From Streptomyces viridochromogenes DSM 40736 (GTDB lineage Bacteria; Actinomycetota; Actinomycetes; Streptomycetales; Streptomycetaceae): 64,000 nucleotides of DNA. Both the position numbers and the translations under genes were made by a program. How positions within the stretch are numbered: the first letter of the stretch is position 1; each line of letters starts with the position of its first letter. Positions 1 through 8,741 of the stretch are shown here, one piece after another. Where the stretch lies: assembly GCF_000158955.1 (NCBI RefSeq), contig NZ_GG657757.1:4058900-4122899 (forward strand). Direction: 5' to 3'. Under the pieces are notes generated by a model. It did not search any database, was not told the origin of the DNA, and was given only the letters and a program-made list of their open reading frames with translations.

Positions 1-986
1 CTCACGTGGGTGGTCAGTCTGGGGTCCCACTCGGGGCGTACATCGAGCGGGAGGGGGCGTTCGAGGGTGACCTGGCGGCCTCGGACGCGGGTGATGCGCA
101 CCGGCCACTCGTAGGGGACGTACGAGGTCAGTTTCGTCTTGTCGTCCCAGGTGTACGCCTCGGGGCCGGGGCCGCCGCCGGACATGTGCTCCAGCAGCGT
201 GTGGCCGGCGTCGTCGGCGAGGCGGAGGAGGACCAGAGCGCCGGGGCGCAGTGCCGAGGGGTCCTGGACCGTCACCGTCCAGGACCCACGGCGTGCCGGG
301 GCGAGCGTCGTGAGCGTGCGCCACTCGTCACGCCGGTTGCCCGTCCAGCCCTCGAACGGCCAGGACTTCGCCCTGATCGCGGCGACGAGGGAGTCCCAAC
401 GGGCCTCGGGGGCCAGCCAGATCAGACCGCCCGCCCAGGACCAGGAGGACTTGTCGCCGCCGTAGCGGGAGCCGTAGACGCCGATCAGTTCGGTGAGGTT
501 CTTGGTCGCGAGGAGTGTCGTACGGCCGCTTCCGGCGCCGCGCAGGACCACGTTCGAGTGGCCGACGCGGATCACGTCGTCGATACGGAACGTGCCGGGC
601 GGGATGGTGACCGTGCCGCCGCCGGCCCTTCCGGCGGCGGCGACGGCGCGGTTGATCGCGGGGGCGGAGTCGCTCGTGCCGTTCGCCACGGCACCGAAGT
701 CACGGACGTCGGCCACGACGGGGCGGCGGGGGAAGCGGCGGGTTCCGCCGCGGTGACCGGCCCGGCCGACGAAGGGGATCTGCGGGTGAGTGAAGGGGTG
801 TCCGGTGAACTCGCGCCAGAGGGAAGGAACTGAAGGCACTGAAGGGACGGGTAGGGCTGAAGGCACTGAAGGGCCTTCGACGGGGGCCGCCTGTGCCGTG
901 CCGGTCGTCGTTCCCGTTATCGCGCCGAGCGCCACGGCCGTGGTCCCGCCGAGCAGGGCCCGTCTGGTGAGATGCGCATTGCCCAT
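1..986 (-). CDS. Tat-exported right-handed beta-helix protein, pectate-lyase superfamily (partial)
   Basis: The start is the ATG at 986, preceded by GGAGGG at a good distance; the reading frame runs open to the left edge, so the C-terminus is outside the window. The N-terminus reads MGNAHLTRRALLGG, a twin-arginine signal followed by a hydrophobic Ala/Gly/Thr stretch ending AQA. A low-complexity PSVPSALPVPSVPS linker follows. Then come VVADVRDFGAVANGTSD, the usual opening of the pectate-lyase-3 / GH28-like beta-helix fold, and GGGTVTIPPGTFRI. I infer a secreted polysaccharide-active or surface protein; the catalytic part cannot be judged from the fragment. Confidence 0.75.
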   Translation of the reverse strand, partial: MGNAHLTRRALLGGTTAVALGAITGTTTGTAQAAPVEGPSVPSALPVPSVPSVPSLWREFTGHPFTHPQIPFVGRAGHRGGTRRFPRRPVVADVRDFGAVANGTSDSAPAINRAVAAAGRAGGGTVTIPPGTFRIDDVIRVGHSNVVLRGAGSGRTTLLATKNLTELIGVYGSRYGGDKSSWSWAGGLIWLAPEARWDSLVAAIRAKSWPFEGWTGNRRDEWRTLTTLAPARRGSWTVTVQDPSALRPGALVLLRLADDAGHTLLEHMSGGGPGPEAYTWDDKTKLTSYVPYEWPVRITRVRGRQVTLERPLPLDVRPEWDPRLTTHV

Positions 987-1126
987 GTCCGTACGCCCTC
1001 CATGCGGCTCGTCATGGATGTGAACGACGTTCAGAATTGCGTCGGTTGGTGAGCATGCCATGGGACCCCTACGCCGGGAAGAGGGTGCGCAGGGGTTGGG
1101 TCAAACGTCTTGGTGCGGACCTGAAG

Positions 1127-1636
1127 TCAGCCTGCGGGCCGCTGGGTCAGGTGGCTGAACGCATCCAGGTTCCGCGTCGATTCACCGCGCGCCACCCGCC
1201 ACTCGTACTCCTTGCGGATCGCCGAGGCGAAGCCCAGCTCCAGCAGGGTGTTGAAGGCACCGTCGGAGGCCTCCAGGACCTGGCCGAGCAGGCGGTCGAT
1301 CTCGTCGGCGGTGACGGCGGACAGGGAGAGGCGTCCGGTGACGTAGACGTCGCCGTGCTGGTCGACGGCGTAACTCACGCCGTAGAGCTTGAGGTTGCGC
1401 TCCAGGAGCCAGCGGTGGACGCCCTGCTCGTTCTCGTCGGGGTGGCGGATGACGAAGGCGTTCAGCGAGAGGGAGTGGCGGCCGACGATCAGGGAGACCG
1501 TCGTCTTCAGCTTGCGGGTGCCGGGGAGCTGGGCGACATAGGTGCCCGGTTCCGGGCTCTCCCACTCCAGCTCGGCCTCCTTCAGCGCTCCCTCGACGAC
1601 CTGCGCCGCGCGCTGTTGCTGATCGGTTTCACCCAT
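1127..1636 (-). CDS. YbjN domain-containing protein
   Basis: This 169-residue protein has the YbjN/type III secretion chaperone-like fold pattern: alternating beta strands with [23 protein letters not shown], then [28 protein letters not shown], and a helical end. It overlaps the end of mshA by 8 bp on the same strand, so it is probably translated with mshA. The mshA-YbjN pairing is conserved in actinobacteria (known from mycobacteria and streptomycetes), but the molecular role of the YbjN protein is not established; a chaperone-like or stability role is only an inference. Confidence 0.85.
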   Translation of the reverse strand: MGETDQQQRAAQVVEGALKEAELEWESPEPGTYVAQLPGTRKLKTTVSLIVGRHSLSLNAFVIRHPDENEQGVHRWLLERNLKLYGVSYAVDQHGDVYVTGRLSLSAVTADEIDRLLGQVLEASDGAFNTLLELGFASAIRKEYEWRVARGESTRNLDAFSHLTQRPAG

Positions 1637-2966
1637 GCTGCGAGCGTACGCGACGGCGGTGTGCCTGCATCGCGGCCGTGTAGACGTCCGCGGTGGCGGC
1701 GGCCGCGGTGTCCCAGCCGAAGGACTGGGCGTGGCGGGCGGCCTGTGCGCCGAGCCGGGGGGCGAGCTGCGGGTCGTCGGCGAAGTGGCCGAGCACGCGC
1801 GCGTACGCGGCCGGGTCGTGGCCCTGCACGAGGAAGCCCGTGTGTCCGTCGCGGACGGCGACCGGCAGGCCGCCGACCGATGCCGCGAGCACCGGGGTGC
1901 CCGCCGCCTGGGCCTCTATGGCGACCAGGCCGAAGGACTCGCTGTAGGAGGGCATGACCAGGACGGAGGCGGCGCGGAACCAGTCGACGAGTTGTTCCTG
2001 GCCGACCGGCGGGCGGAACCGTACGACGTCCGCGATGCCGAGGCGGGCGGCCAGCTTCTGCAGGCCCTCGGGCTTGGCGAGGCCGCTGCCGCTGGGGCCG
2101 CCGACGACGGGGACGAGGATGCGGGAGCGCAGGTCGGGGCGCTCGTCGAGGAGGACGGCGACGGCCCGCAGCAGCACGTCGGGGGCCTTCAGGGGCTGGA
2201 TGCGGCCGGCGAAGAGGGGGATCAGGGCGTCCTGGGGCAGGCCGAGACGGGCCCGGGCGGCGGCGCGGCCGTCGGCGGGCGAGAAGCGGCTGAGGTTCAC
2301 GCCGGGGTGGACCACGGCGACCTTGTCGGCCTCGGCCGCGTAGTGCCGGACGAGTTCGTCGGCCTCTTCGGTGGTGTTGGCGATGAGCCGGTCGGCGGCG
2401 GAGACGATCTGGGTCTCGCCGATGACGCGGGCGGCCGGCTCGGGCGTGTCGCCGTCGGCCAGGTTGGCGTTCTTGACCTTGGCCATGGTGTGCATGGCGT
2501 GCACCAGGGGGACGCCCCAGCGCTGCGCGGCGAGCCAGCCGACGTGGCCGGAGAGCCAGTAGTGGGAGTGGACCAGGTCGTAGTGGCCGGGGCGGTGACC
2601 GGCCCAGGCCTGCATGACGCCGTGTGTGAAGGCGCACAGCTGGGCGGGGAGGTCCTCCTTGTTGAGGCCCTCGTAGGGGCCGGCGTCGATGTGCCGGACG
2701 AGGACGCCGGGGGCGAGTTCGACGGTCGGCGGGAGGGCTGCGGCGGTCGCGCGCGTGAAGATCTCGACCTCGACGTTGATCGCGGCGAGGCGCTGCGCGA
2801 GCTCCACGATGTAGACGTTCATGCCGCCGGCGTCGCCGGTGCCCGGCTGGTGCAGCGGGGACGTGTGCACGGAGAGCATGGCCACCCGGCGGGGCTTGCG
2901 GTGCAGCCTCAGGCGCGCGGGAGCGGACGCGGAGCGCCGCCCGAGCCTGCCGATGTACTGGCTCAC
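1629..2966 (-). CDS. mshA: D-inositol-3-phosphate glycosyltransferase MshA
   Basis: MshA is the first committed enzyme of mycothiol synthesis, transferring GlcNAc from UDP-GlcNAc to 1D-myo-inositol 3-phosphate in the cytoplasm. The GT4 (GT-B) signature is clear: [20 protein letters not shown] near residue 30 (donor/acceptor loop), the [13 protein letters not shown] segment, [13 protein letters not shown], and the [23 protein letters not shown]7E motif near the C-terminus. I chose the GTG at 2966 because GAGGAG lies at the right distance and the protein then begins [11 protein letters not shown] as in known Streptomyces MshA; an upstream start at 3050 lacks a ribosome site. The length of 445 residues is normal. 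It heads a two-gene unit with the YbjN gene. Confidence 0.95.
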   Translation of the reverse strand: MSQYIGRLGRRSASAPARLRLHRKPRRVAMLSVHTSPLHQPGTGDAGGMNVYIVELAQRLAAINVEVEIFTRATAAALPPTVELAPGVLVRHIDAGPYEGLNKEDLPAQLCAFTHGVMQAWAGHRPGHYDLVHSHYWLSGHVGWLAAQRWGVPLVHAMHTMAKVKNANLADGDTPEPAARVIGETQIVSAADRLIANTTEEADELVRHYAAEADKVAVVHPGVNLSRFSPADGRAAARARLGLPQDALIPLFAGRIQPLKAPDVLLRAVAVLLDERPDLRSRILVPVVGGPSGSGLAKPEGLQKLAARLGIADVVRFRPPVGQEQLVDWFRAASVLVMPSYSESFGLVAIEAQAAGTPVLAASVGGLPVAVRDGHTGFLVQGHDPAAYARVLGHFADDPQLAPRLGAQAARHAQSFGWDTAAAATADVYTAAMQAHRRRVRSQHG

Positions 2967-3324
2967 GTGGCGTTCCTCCTCGCTCCGGGCATGCCTTTCG
3001 CAGGGCGCACGTGCCCTCCGAGGCGGAAACACCGGAAGGGGGCGCTCCATTTCCCGGTTCGCGACTTTTACCGAATCATTACCGGTCCTCGCTCAACCGT
3101 TCGACGTGTGGGGGTATGCCCCGGGGCGCGCGACGGGCGGGTGAACTCGACCGGAAAAGCCAGGTCACTCCGGTTGTCCTGGTCATGAAAAGGTCGGCGG
3201 CTCCCGCACTCCGGGCAACCGGGCCCGACGGCACGCTCCTGCTCGACGATCTGCGCGTCGGGCTCGCCGAGGACACGGCCCGCCCGGACAGCACCGGCAC
3301 CGCCCAGCAGTCCGATGGGCCGAG

Positions 3325-3460
3325 GCCGGGGGCCGGGACCGAGGCCGGGGCCGGGGGCCGAAACCGGGAGCCGGGGGCCGAAGCCGGGAGCCGGGGCCGG
3401 GGGCCGAAGCCGGGGGCCGAAACCGGGAGCCGGGGGCCGAAGCCGGGAGCTGGGAGCCTG
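3325..3460. repeat. GC-rich imperfect minisatellite
   Basis: About seven degenerate copies of a 13-20 bp unit, best written CCGGGGGCCGAARCCGGGAG, are arranged head to tail between the mshA promoter side and the methyltransferase start. Perfect or near-perfect 20-mers lie at 3351-3370, 3371-3390 and 3431-3450. There are no spacers, so it is not a CRISPR. It is open in several frames (Pro/Gly/Arg-rich), but I see no reason to call it coding. Confidence 0.8.
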
Positions 3461-3475
3461 GGCTCAGGTGCCGCT

Positions 3476-3491
3476 TACCCTCGTACGCATG
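3476..3491 (+). promoter_or_regulatory. leaderless promoter -10 for the methyltransferase
   Basis: TACCCT at 3476-3481 is followed by seven bases and then the ATG at 3489, placing the expected transcription start on the start codon. The 18-base string TACCCTCGTACGCATGAC is identical to the one at the mshD start (46327, other strand). No Shine-Dalgarno sequence is present. Confidence 0.55.
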
Positions 3492-4343
3492 ACATCCCGC
3501 GCAGCGCCCCGCCCCCACTCCCGGCTTCGCCCGGGCGCGGGGACCCCGGTCGTGGGAACGGTGACGCGCGGGACGACCAACCCCAACCGGCTGCGTCGTA
3601 TGGACCGCTGGATCGCGGCCACGCACGGCGCGGAGCTGCGCCGTGCCGCCGACCCGGTGACGGTCGACCTCGGGTACGGCGCCGCCCCCTGGACGGCCGT
3701 CGAACTGCTGCACCGCCTCCGTACGGTCGCCCCCCGCGCGCGCGTGGTGGGCGTCGAGATCGAGCCGGCCCGGGTCGCGGCGGCACTGCCGTACGAGCGG
3801 GCGGGGCTCGTCTTCCGGCACGGCGGGTTCGAGATCCCGATCCCGCAGCGCCCCCTGCTCGTCCGGGCGGCGAACGTGCTGCGGCAGTACGAGGAGGGCG
3901 AGGTCGCGGCCGTGTGGGAGCGGCTGTGCGCCCGGCTCGCGCCGGCCGATCCGGCGACCGGTGCGCGCGGCGGGCTGCTGGTCGAAGGCACCTGCGACGA
4001 GATCGGGCGCCGGCACGTCTGGGTCGCGCTCGGCCCGGAGGGCCCGCGCACGGTCACCTTCGCGACCCGGCTCGGCTCCCTGGAACGCCCCTCGGACCTG
4101 GCCGAACGCCTGCCCAAGGCGCTCATCCACCGCAATGTCCCGGGCGAACCGGTGCACGCGTTCCTGCGCGACTTCGACCGCGCCTGGGCCGCCGCCGCGC
4201 CCTACGCCTCCTACGGCGCCCGCCAGCGCTGGATCCGTGCGGTACGGGACCTGACGGCGGACTGGCCGGTGGTGGACGGGCCGGCGCGGTGGCGGCAGGG
4301 CGAAGTGACGGTGCGGTGGACGGCGTTGGCGCCACGGGGCTGA
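3489..4343 (+). CDS. class I SAM-dependent methyltransferase-like protein
   Basis: This 284-residue protein has a Rossmann methyltransferase core. VTVDLGYGAAPWTAVELLHRL is motif I (unusual D-L-G-Y-G-A-A-P), ARVVGVEIEPARV is the acidic loop that would bind the SAM ribose, and FEIPIPQRPLLVRAANVLRQY resembles motif IV/V. The substrate is unknown. The start at 3489 is chosen because a leaderless -10 precedes it and conserved sequence starts just after it; longer starts would translate the minisatellite. It is divergent from mshA, and the pairing of this methyltransferase with mshA recurs in Streptomyces as far as I recall. Confidence 0.8.
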   Translation: MTSRAAPRPHSRLRPGAGTPVVGTVTRGTTNPNRLRRMDRWIAATHGAELRRAADPVTVDLGYGAAPWTAVELLHRLRTVAPRARVVGVEIEPARVAAALPYERAGLVFRHGGFEIPIPQRPLLVRAANVLRQYEEGEVAAVWERLCARLAPADPATGARGGLLVEGTCDEIGRRHVWVALGPEGPRTVTFATRLGSLERPSDLAERLPKALIHRNVPGEPVHAFLRDFDRAWAAAAPYASYGARQRWIRAVRDLTADWPVVDGPARWRQGEVTVRWTALAPRG

Positions 4344-4570
4344 CATGCCGACCGGCCGACCGGCTGACCTCCTCGGCGTGGCCGGTCGACACGGGCCGCC
4401 GGGAACGATCTCTTTGAGTTGTTCGTCACACAGGCGGGGAGATCGTCATGCCGGAGGCATACCTGGGAGGGAACGGCGGGAAGCACTACCCCTGTCGTTT
4501 CGCGGGCCGACATGGCAGCATCCCCAAGCGGCCGGATGTTACTGACGGTTAATCAGCTGGGGGCTGACGT

Positions 4571-5668
4571 ATGGGCAGGGGCAAGCGGGGTCTGATCGCG
4601 ACGGCCGTGACGGTGGTCTGCGCGATCACCGTGCTGGCGGCTCCGGGCACGGCGTTCGCCAGCCCGAGCCCCACACCGACGCCGAGCGCGAGCCCGCCGC
4701 TCGCTCCCAGCAAGGATCTCGAGGCCGTACGCCAGAAGCTCGACACGCTCTACCGCGCGGCGGCCCGCGCCACCGACGAGTACAACGCCGCCGAGGAGAA
4801 GGCCGACAAACAGTCCGCCGAGATCGTCAAACTGGCCAAGAAGATCGTCAAGGGCCAGGAGCGGCTGGACGAGTTGAAGGAACGGGCGGGGGCCGCGGCC
4901 GCCTCCCAGTACCGCGGCGGCGGACTGCCGCCCGAGGCCCACCTGATGCTGAGCGACGATCCGCAGGAGTTCCTCGAAGGGGTGGGCCGGGTCCGCCAGG
5001 GCCAGCACGCGACCAAGGGACTGCTCGGCGAACTGACCCGGACGCAGGAGGACTTGGAGCAGTACGCGAAGGACGCCTCCGCGCAGTGGAAGAAGCTGGA
5101 GTCGGGCCGCAAGACCAAGGCCGCCGCGCAGAAGAAGATCGAGAAGCAGATCGCGCAGGCCGAGAAGCTCGAGTCCGCGCTTCAGAAGGAGGAACAGAAG
5201 CGCCTCGTCGAGCTGGAGAAGGAGGCCGCCGACAAGGCACAGACCGCCTGGCTCGGCTCCGGCATCCTCAAGGACATCAGCGGCAAGGCGTCCGAGCAGG
5301 GCAAGAAGGCCGTCGCGTACGCCACGGCCCAGATCGGCAAGCCGTACCAGTGGGGCGCCGAGGGCCCGAGGACGTACGACTGCTCCGGGCTGACCTCACA
5401 GGCCTGGATCTCCGCGGGCCGCGGCATCCCGCGCACCTCGCAGGAGCAGTGGAAGCAACTGCGGCACATCGACGTCCGGGACATGCGCCCGGGCGACCTC
5501 ATCATCTACTTCGACGACGCCAGCCATGTCGCGATGTACGTCGGCGACGGGGCGATCGTGCACGCCCCCCGGCCCGGGCGTACGGTGACGATCGCGGGGG
5601 CCGGGTCGATGCCCATCCTCGGGGTGGTACGGCCGGACACCGGCGCCGACGCCGCCGACTCCGACTGA
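4571..5668 (+). CDS. secreted NlpC/P60 peptidoglycan endopeptidase
   Basis: Residues 1-30 form a Sec signal (GLIATAVTVVCAITVLAA...AFA). Residues 48-225 are a charged heptad-rich coiled coil typical of RipA-like actinobacterial hydrolases. Residues 245-355 are the NlpC/P60 domain: catalytic Cys271 in YDCSGL, His319 in DDASHVAMY and His331 in VHAPRPG complete the triad pattern. Known members cut D-Glu to diaminopimelate bonds of stem peptides at the cell surface. The 227 bp upstream are free of genes; I looked for the ydaO c-di-AMP riboswitch often found before such genes and did not see it. Confidence 0.93.
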   Translation: MGRGKRGLIATAVTVVCAITVLAAPGTAFASPSPTPTPSASPPLAPSKDLEAVRQKLDTLYRAAARATDEYNAAEEKADKQSAEIVKLAKKIVKGQERLDELKERAGAAAASQYRGGGLPPEAHLMLSDDPQEFLEGVGRVRQGQHATKGLLGELTRTQEDLEQYAKDASAQWKKLESGRKTKAAAQKKIEKQIAQAEKLESALQKEEQKRLVELEKEAADKAQTAWLGSGILKDISGKASEQGKKAVAYATAQIGKPYQWGAEGPRTYDCSGLTSQAWISAGRGIPRTSQEQWKQLRHIDVRDMRPGDLIIYFDDASHVAMYVGDGAIVHAPRPGRTVTIAGAGSMPILGVVRPDTGADAADSD

Positions 5669-5692
5669 GCCCGTGCCGCCCGCACCGGCCGC

Positions 5693-5752
5693 GCGGACAC
5701 CGGATACGACGAGCGGTCACCGGATACGACGAGCGGACACCGGATATCGGAC
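5693..5752. repeat. three tandem 20-bp repeats in a 374-bp intergenic region
   Basis: Three head-to-tail copies of GCGGACACCGGATACGACGA lie at 5693-5712, 5713-5732 and 5733-5752; copy 2 has one change and copy 3 diverges at its end. They sit just downstream of the NlpC/P60 stop and about 290 bp before the phosphatase start. They could be protein binding sites or a replication-slippage product. The remainder of 5669-6042 holds a possible -10 (TATGGT near 5973) for the phosphatase and nothing else I recognise. Confidence 0.7.
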
Positions 5753-6042
5753 AACGCGTCGCGGCACCCGCGCGCGGCGAACCGGCCGGTGACCTGGAGC
5801 ACGTGACCCGCCCCACCCCGCACCCCCGGCCCAACCATGCGCGGGCGTGACGTTCGTCATCCCCGCGGCATCCCGGCCCTGTCCAACTGCTGCACATATC
5901 GCGGCATATGACGCTGGCCGGTGGCGCGGCGGCGTGGCTCACACCATTCCAATGCGGCGCCGACACCCGCTATGGTCCCCGTCGGTGGGTCGAGGTCCCT
6001 CGCCCCACCGTGCCCTCGGGGGGAGGGAAGGAACCCAAGACG

Positions 6043-7392
6043 ATGCCCGTACCCATACCGCGGCAGAGAGCGATCCCGGCCGTGGAGAGTGGTCAGGCGC
6101 AGGCCGCGTCCCCGTGCGGCCGCCCGGCCGAGGACTCCGTGACGGACGCCTCGGCAGCGGCCCCGCGCACCCCGGACAACGCCGGGAACACCACGGAGAA
6201 GGTGGAGAGCACCACCACCCACACCAACCTGACGCTGCTGCTGATCGAGGACGACCCGGCCGGTTCGCCGATCGTGCCGGACATGCTGGACCAGGCAGGC
6301 AAGCCGATCCGCGTCCGCACGGCCCGCAACCTGACCGAGGCCGGGCGGCTGCTGACCGACGACGTCCACTGCATCCTGCTGGACCTCGCACTGCCGGCGC
6401 CGGGCCGAGGCGACACCGACGACGAGCTCGCCGTGCTCAGGCACGTGCTGGAGATCGCGCCCCGGCACGCCGTCCTCGCACTGACCGCGTCGGGCGACGC
6501 CGAGCGCGGCGCGGAGGCGGTGCGCGTGGGTGCCCAGGACTACCTCTTCCGCGACGAGCTGGACGGCCGGCTGCTGAGCCGCGCGATCCGCTACGCCGTC
6601 GAGCGCAAGCGCTCCGAGTCGGCCGAGCGGCGGCTTGCCGAGGGCCGGCTGCGGGCCCAGGAGAACCGTCGTCTGGAGCGCGGTCTGCTGCCGACGCCGC
6701 TGCTGGACGGCTCCCCGCTCCGGTTCGCCGCCCGCTACCGCCCGGGCCGCTCGCGCGCCCTGCTCGGCGGCGACTTCTACGACGTCGTGCGCACGCCGGA
6801 CGGCACCGTGCACGCCATGATCGGTGACGTCTGCGGTCACGGCCCGGACGAGGCCGCGCTCGGTGTGGAGCTGCGGATCGCCTGGCGCGCGCTGACGCTG
6901 GCGGGCCTGTGCGGCGACGAGCTGCTGAACACGCTCCAGCAGGTGCTGGAGCACGAGCGTGCCGACGACGAGATCTTCGCGACCCTGTGCACGGTGGACA
7001 TCGCGCCGGACGGCCGCCGCGCCGGCCTGTGCCTGGCCGGGCACCCGTCGCCGCTGCTGGCGCGCCCGGGCAAACCGGCCCGCCTGCTGCCGTACGACAA
7101 CAACGGCCCGGCCCTCGGGCTGCTGCCGGGCGCGCGCTGGCCGCGGATGCAGGTGGAGCTGGGCGCCGAATGGAGCCTGATGCTCTACACCGACGGCCTG
7201 ATCGAGGGCCATATCGGCCGGGGCCGGGAACGGCTCGGCCAGGACGGCATGACGGAGATGGTCCGCCGCCAGCTCGCTGAGGGGCTGCGGGGCGAGGCGC
7301 TGCTGCGGGCGGCGGTGAACGAGGTGCGCGACCTCAACGGTGGCGAGCTGACGGACGACGTGGCGGTACTGCTGCTGGACCGGGTGCCCTAG
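6043..7392 (+). CDS. receiver-domain PP2C/SpoIIE-type serine phosphatase
   Basis: The protein begins with about 60 disordered residues, then a receiver-like domain (LTLLLIEDDP, LLDLALP with the expected phospho-acceptor Asp, VLALTASGD; the usual Lys is Arg in YLFRDEL), a short coiled-coil linker (RRLAEGRLRAQENRRLERGLLP) and a PP2C domain with LGGDFYDV, IGDVCGHGPDEAALG, LAGHPSPLL, YTDGLIE and LTDDVAVLLLDR. It is expected to dephosphorylate Ser/Thr proteins, typically anti-sigma antagonists, under control of the receiver. The start at 6043 is chosen because GGAGGG/GGAAGGAAC precedes it; upstream in-frame codons lack such a site. The substitution of the conserved Lys suggests an atypical receiver. 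Confidence 0.88.
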   Translation: MPVPIPRQRAIPAVESGQAQAASPCGRPAEDSVTDASAAAPRTPDNAGNTTEKVESTTTHTNLTLLLIEDDPAGSPIVPDMLDQAGKPIRVRTARNLTEAGRLLTDDVHCILLDLALPAPGRGDTDDELAVLRHVLEIAPRHAVLALTASGDAERGAEAVRVGAQDYLFRDELDGRLLSRAIRYAVERKRSESAERRLAEGRLRAQENRRLERGLLPTPLLDGSPLRFAARYRPGRSRALLGGDFYDVVRTPDGTVHAMIGDVCGHGPDEAALGVELRIAWRALTLAGLCGDELLNTLQQVLEHERADDEIFATLCTVDIAPDGRRAGLCLAGHPSPLLARPGKPARLLPYDNNGPALGLLPGARWPRMQVELGAEWSLMLYTDGLIEGHIGRGRERLGQDGMTEMVRRQLAEGLRGEALLRAAVNEVRDLNGGELTDDVAVLLLDRVP

Positions 7393-7435
7393 CTCCCTCG
7401 TACCTGAGGGGGCTCCCTCGGACCTGAGGGGGCTG

Positions 7436-7786
7436 TTACCGGCCGCCGTTCCAGGGCCCGTACGGACCGTCGCTGCTGGAGCCGCGGTGGCTGCGGCCAC
7501 CGCCCGGGAGCGCGCGGATGGCGGGGCGTACGTCGACCATGTACACGATCGTCGCGATGAGTCCGATGATCGGCAGGAACGACAGGATCGGGAAGAGCAG
7601 GTTCACCACGAAGGCGATCCCGAGGACGATCAGCCAGAACGGTTTGGTCTTCTTGTCGGCCGCCCGGTAGGCGTCCTCCCTGCGCACAGCGGCGTCGATC
7701 AACGCGAAGCCACTGAAAACGATCAGGGCCATGCTCAGAAGCCACATCAACCCTGCGAAGCCCTGCATCAGCACAACGTCCACCAC
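7436..7786 (-). CDS. DUF2516 family small membrane protein
   Basis: A 116-residue protein with three hydrophobic segments (about residues 8-30, 48-66 and 68-84) matching the DUF2516 family, and a basic Gly/Ser-rich tail. The function is unknown. It starts at a GTG GTG pair with no clear Shine-Dalgarno. It is the third member, on the same strand, of a set (XRE regulator, HBHA-like, DUF2516) whose order I recognise as that of Rv0474-Rv0475-Rv0476 in Mycobacterium tuberculosis. A strong hairpin separates it from the HBHA-like gene, so it may have its own promoter. Confidence 0.85.
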   Translation of the reverse strand: MVDVVLMQGFAGLMWLLSMALIVFSGFALIDAAVRREDAYRAADKKTKPFWLIVLGIAFVVNLLFPILSFLPIIGLIATIVYMVDVRPAIRALPGGGRSHRGSSSDGPYGPWNGGR

Positions 7787-7827
7787 CTGACTCGGCTCGT
7801 CCTACGCGGTCACCGTACCCGTACAAC

Positions 7828-7858
7828 GGGCCGGGCACCCCCAGGGTGCCCGGCCCGA
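7828..7858 (-). terminator. strong hairpin after the HBHA-like gene
   Basis: Perfect 13-bp arms CGGGCCGGGCACC and GGTGCCCGGCCCG around a 5-base loop lie 25 bp downstream of the HBHA-like stop codon. There is no T-run, which is usual for high-GC actinobacterial terminators. Confidence 0.75.
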
Positions 7859-7883
7859 TGGCCGCTCTCCGCCTTCCGCCGTC

Positions 7884-8654
7884 CTACTTGGCCGGCGGGG
7901 TGGTCTTCTTGGCGGTGGTCTTGCCGTTGGTCGCGGTGGTCTTGCCGCTGGGGGCCGTGGTCTTGTCGTTCGTGGCCGTGGTCCTGTCGTTGGTGGGCTT
8001 GCGCGCCGGCGGGGCCTTCTTGGCGGGGGCCGGCTTGGCGGGCGCCGTCTTCGCCGTGGCGGCGGAGGTACCGGCGGGCTTCGCCGGCTCGGTCTTGACC
8101 TCGACCGGCTGGGGCTTCGGCTTGGCCTTCGGCTCGACGGCCACGGCCAGCTCCTCGACGCCCTCGGCGACGTCCTCGATGCTCTCGGCGGCCTCGCCGC
8201 GCCAGGTGCGTACCGCCTGCTCACCGTGCTCGGCGACCTTCTCGTAGGTCTCCCGCGCCTTGACGGCGTACTCGGCGGCCACGCCGACCCCGCGCAGCGC
8301 GAAGTCCTGGGCGCTCTCGCCGAACTTCTTCAGGTCCGCGTCGAGGTTGCTGCCGAGCTTCTTGATGTCGGTGTCGAGGGACCCGAGGAATCCGGTGACC
8401 TTGTTCTGGAGCGTCTCCTGCGTCTCGCGGACGCGGGCGGAAGCTTCCTTGGCCCGGGCGGACGCCTTCTCCTGGACGGCCTTGGTGTCGGTGTTGCGCA
8501 CGGCCTCGAACCGCGCCGGGGCCTCGTTGCGCAGCTGCTCCACCAGGGCCGGGACCTTCTTGGCCTGCTGGAGGGCGAGGTCGGCGGTGCCTGCGGCGAA
8601 GTAGAGCGGGGTCGGGTCGCTGAGGGTCTTGCGCAGGTCGTCGGTGATGGCCAT
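7884..8654 (-). CDS. heparin-binding hemagglutinin-like (HBHA-like) Lys/Ala-rich protein
   Basis: Residues 1-150 form a long amphipathic coiled coil (LRNEAPARFEAVRNTDTKAV, KEASARVRETQETLQNKVTG), and residues 170-256 are a Lys/Ala/Pro/Thr tail with repeats of TTATN(D/G)KTTA and PAKPAPAKKAPPA. This arrangement matches mycobacterial HBHA, a surface adhesin and lipid-inclusion-associated protein, and the neighbours agree (XRE upstream, DUF2516 downstream). GGGAGG supports the ATG at 8654. In Streptomyces the role is unknown; the Lys tail might bind nucleic acid or acidic polymers (inference). Confidence 0.75.
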   Translation of the reverse strand: MAITDDLRKTLSDPTPLYFAAGTADLALQQAKKVPALVEQLRNEAPARFEAVRNTDTKAVQEKASARAKEASARVRETQETLQNKVTGFLGSLDTDIKKLGSNLDADLKKFGESAQDFALRGVGVAAEYAVKARETYEKVAEHGEQAVRTWRGEAAESIEDVAEGVEELAVAVEPKAKPKPQPVEVKTEPAKPAGTSAATAKTAPAKPAPAKKAPPARKPTNDRTTATNDKTTAPSGKTTATNGKTTAKKTTPPAK

Positions 8655-8741
8655 GGTGATGGTCCTCCCGGATTCTGTTCGCTTGAGAGTTCGGCTGAGG
8701 GTGGTGTGATCCGCAGCGGGCGGCCGGTGCCCTGGTCCGGC

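Noticed and set aside
1635..3188. Long open frame on the plus strand opposite mshA (and similar ones opposite the helicase, the PL1-CE8 gene, ygfZ and dnaE)
   Set aside because: High-GC codon bias keeps antisense frames open; these have Gly/Arg/Pro-rich composition, no ribosome sites and no recognisable domains, while the opposite strand has clear families.
3325..3460. CRISPR-like look of the clustered repeats
   Set aside because: Units are contiguous and degenerate without unique spacers, and no cas gene is nearby. The same holds for 5693-5752.
4344..4570. c-di-AMP (ydaO) riboswitch before the NlpC/P60 gene
   Set aside because: The conserved ydaO core sequences are absent; only weak dyads near 4540-4570 are present.
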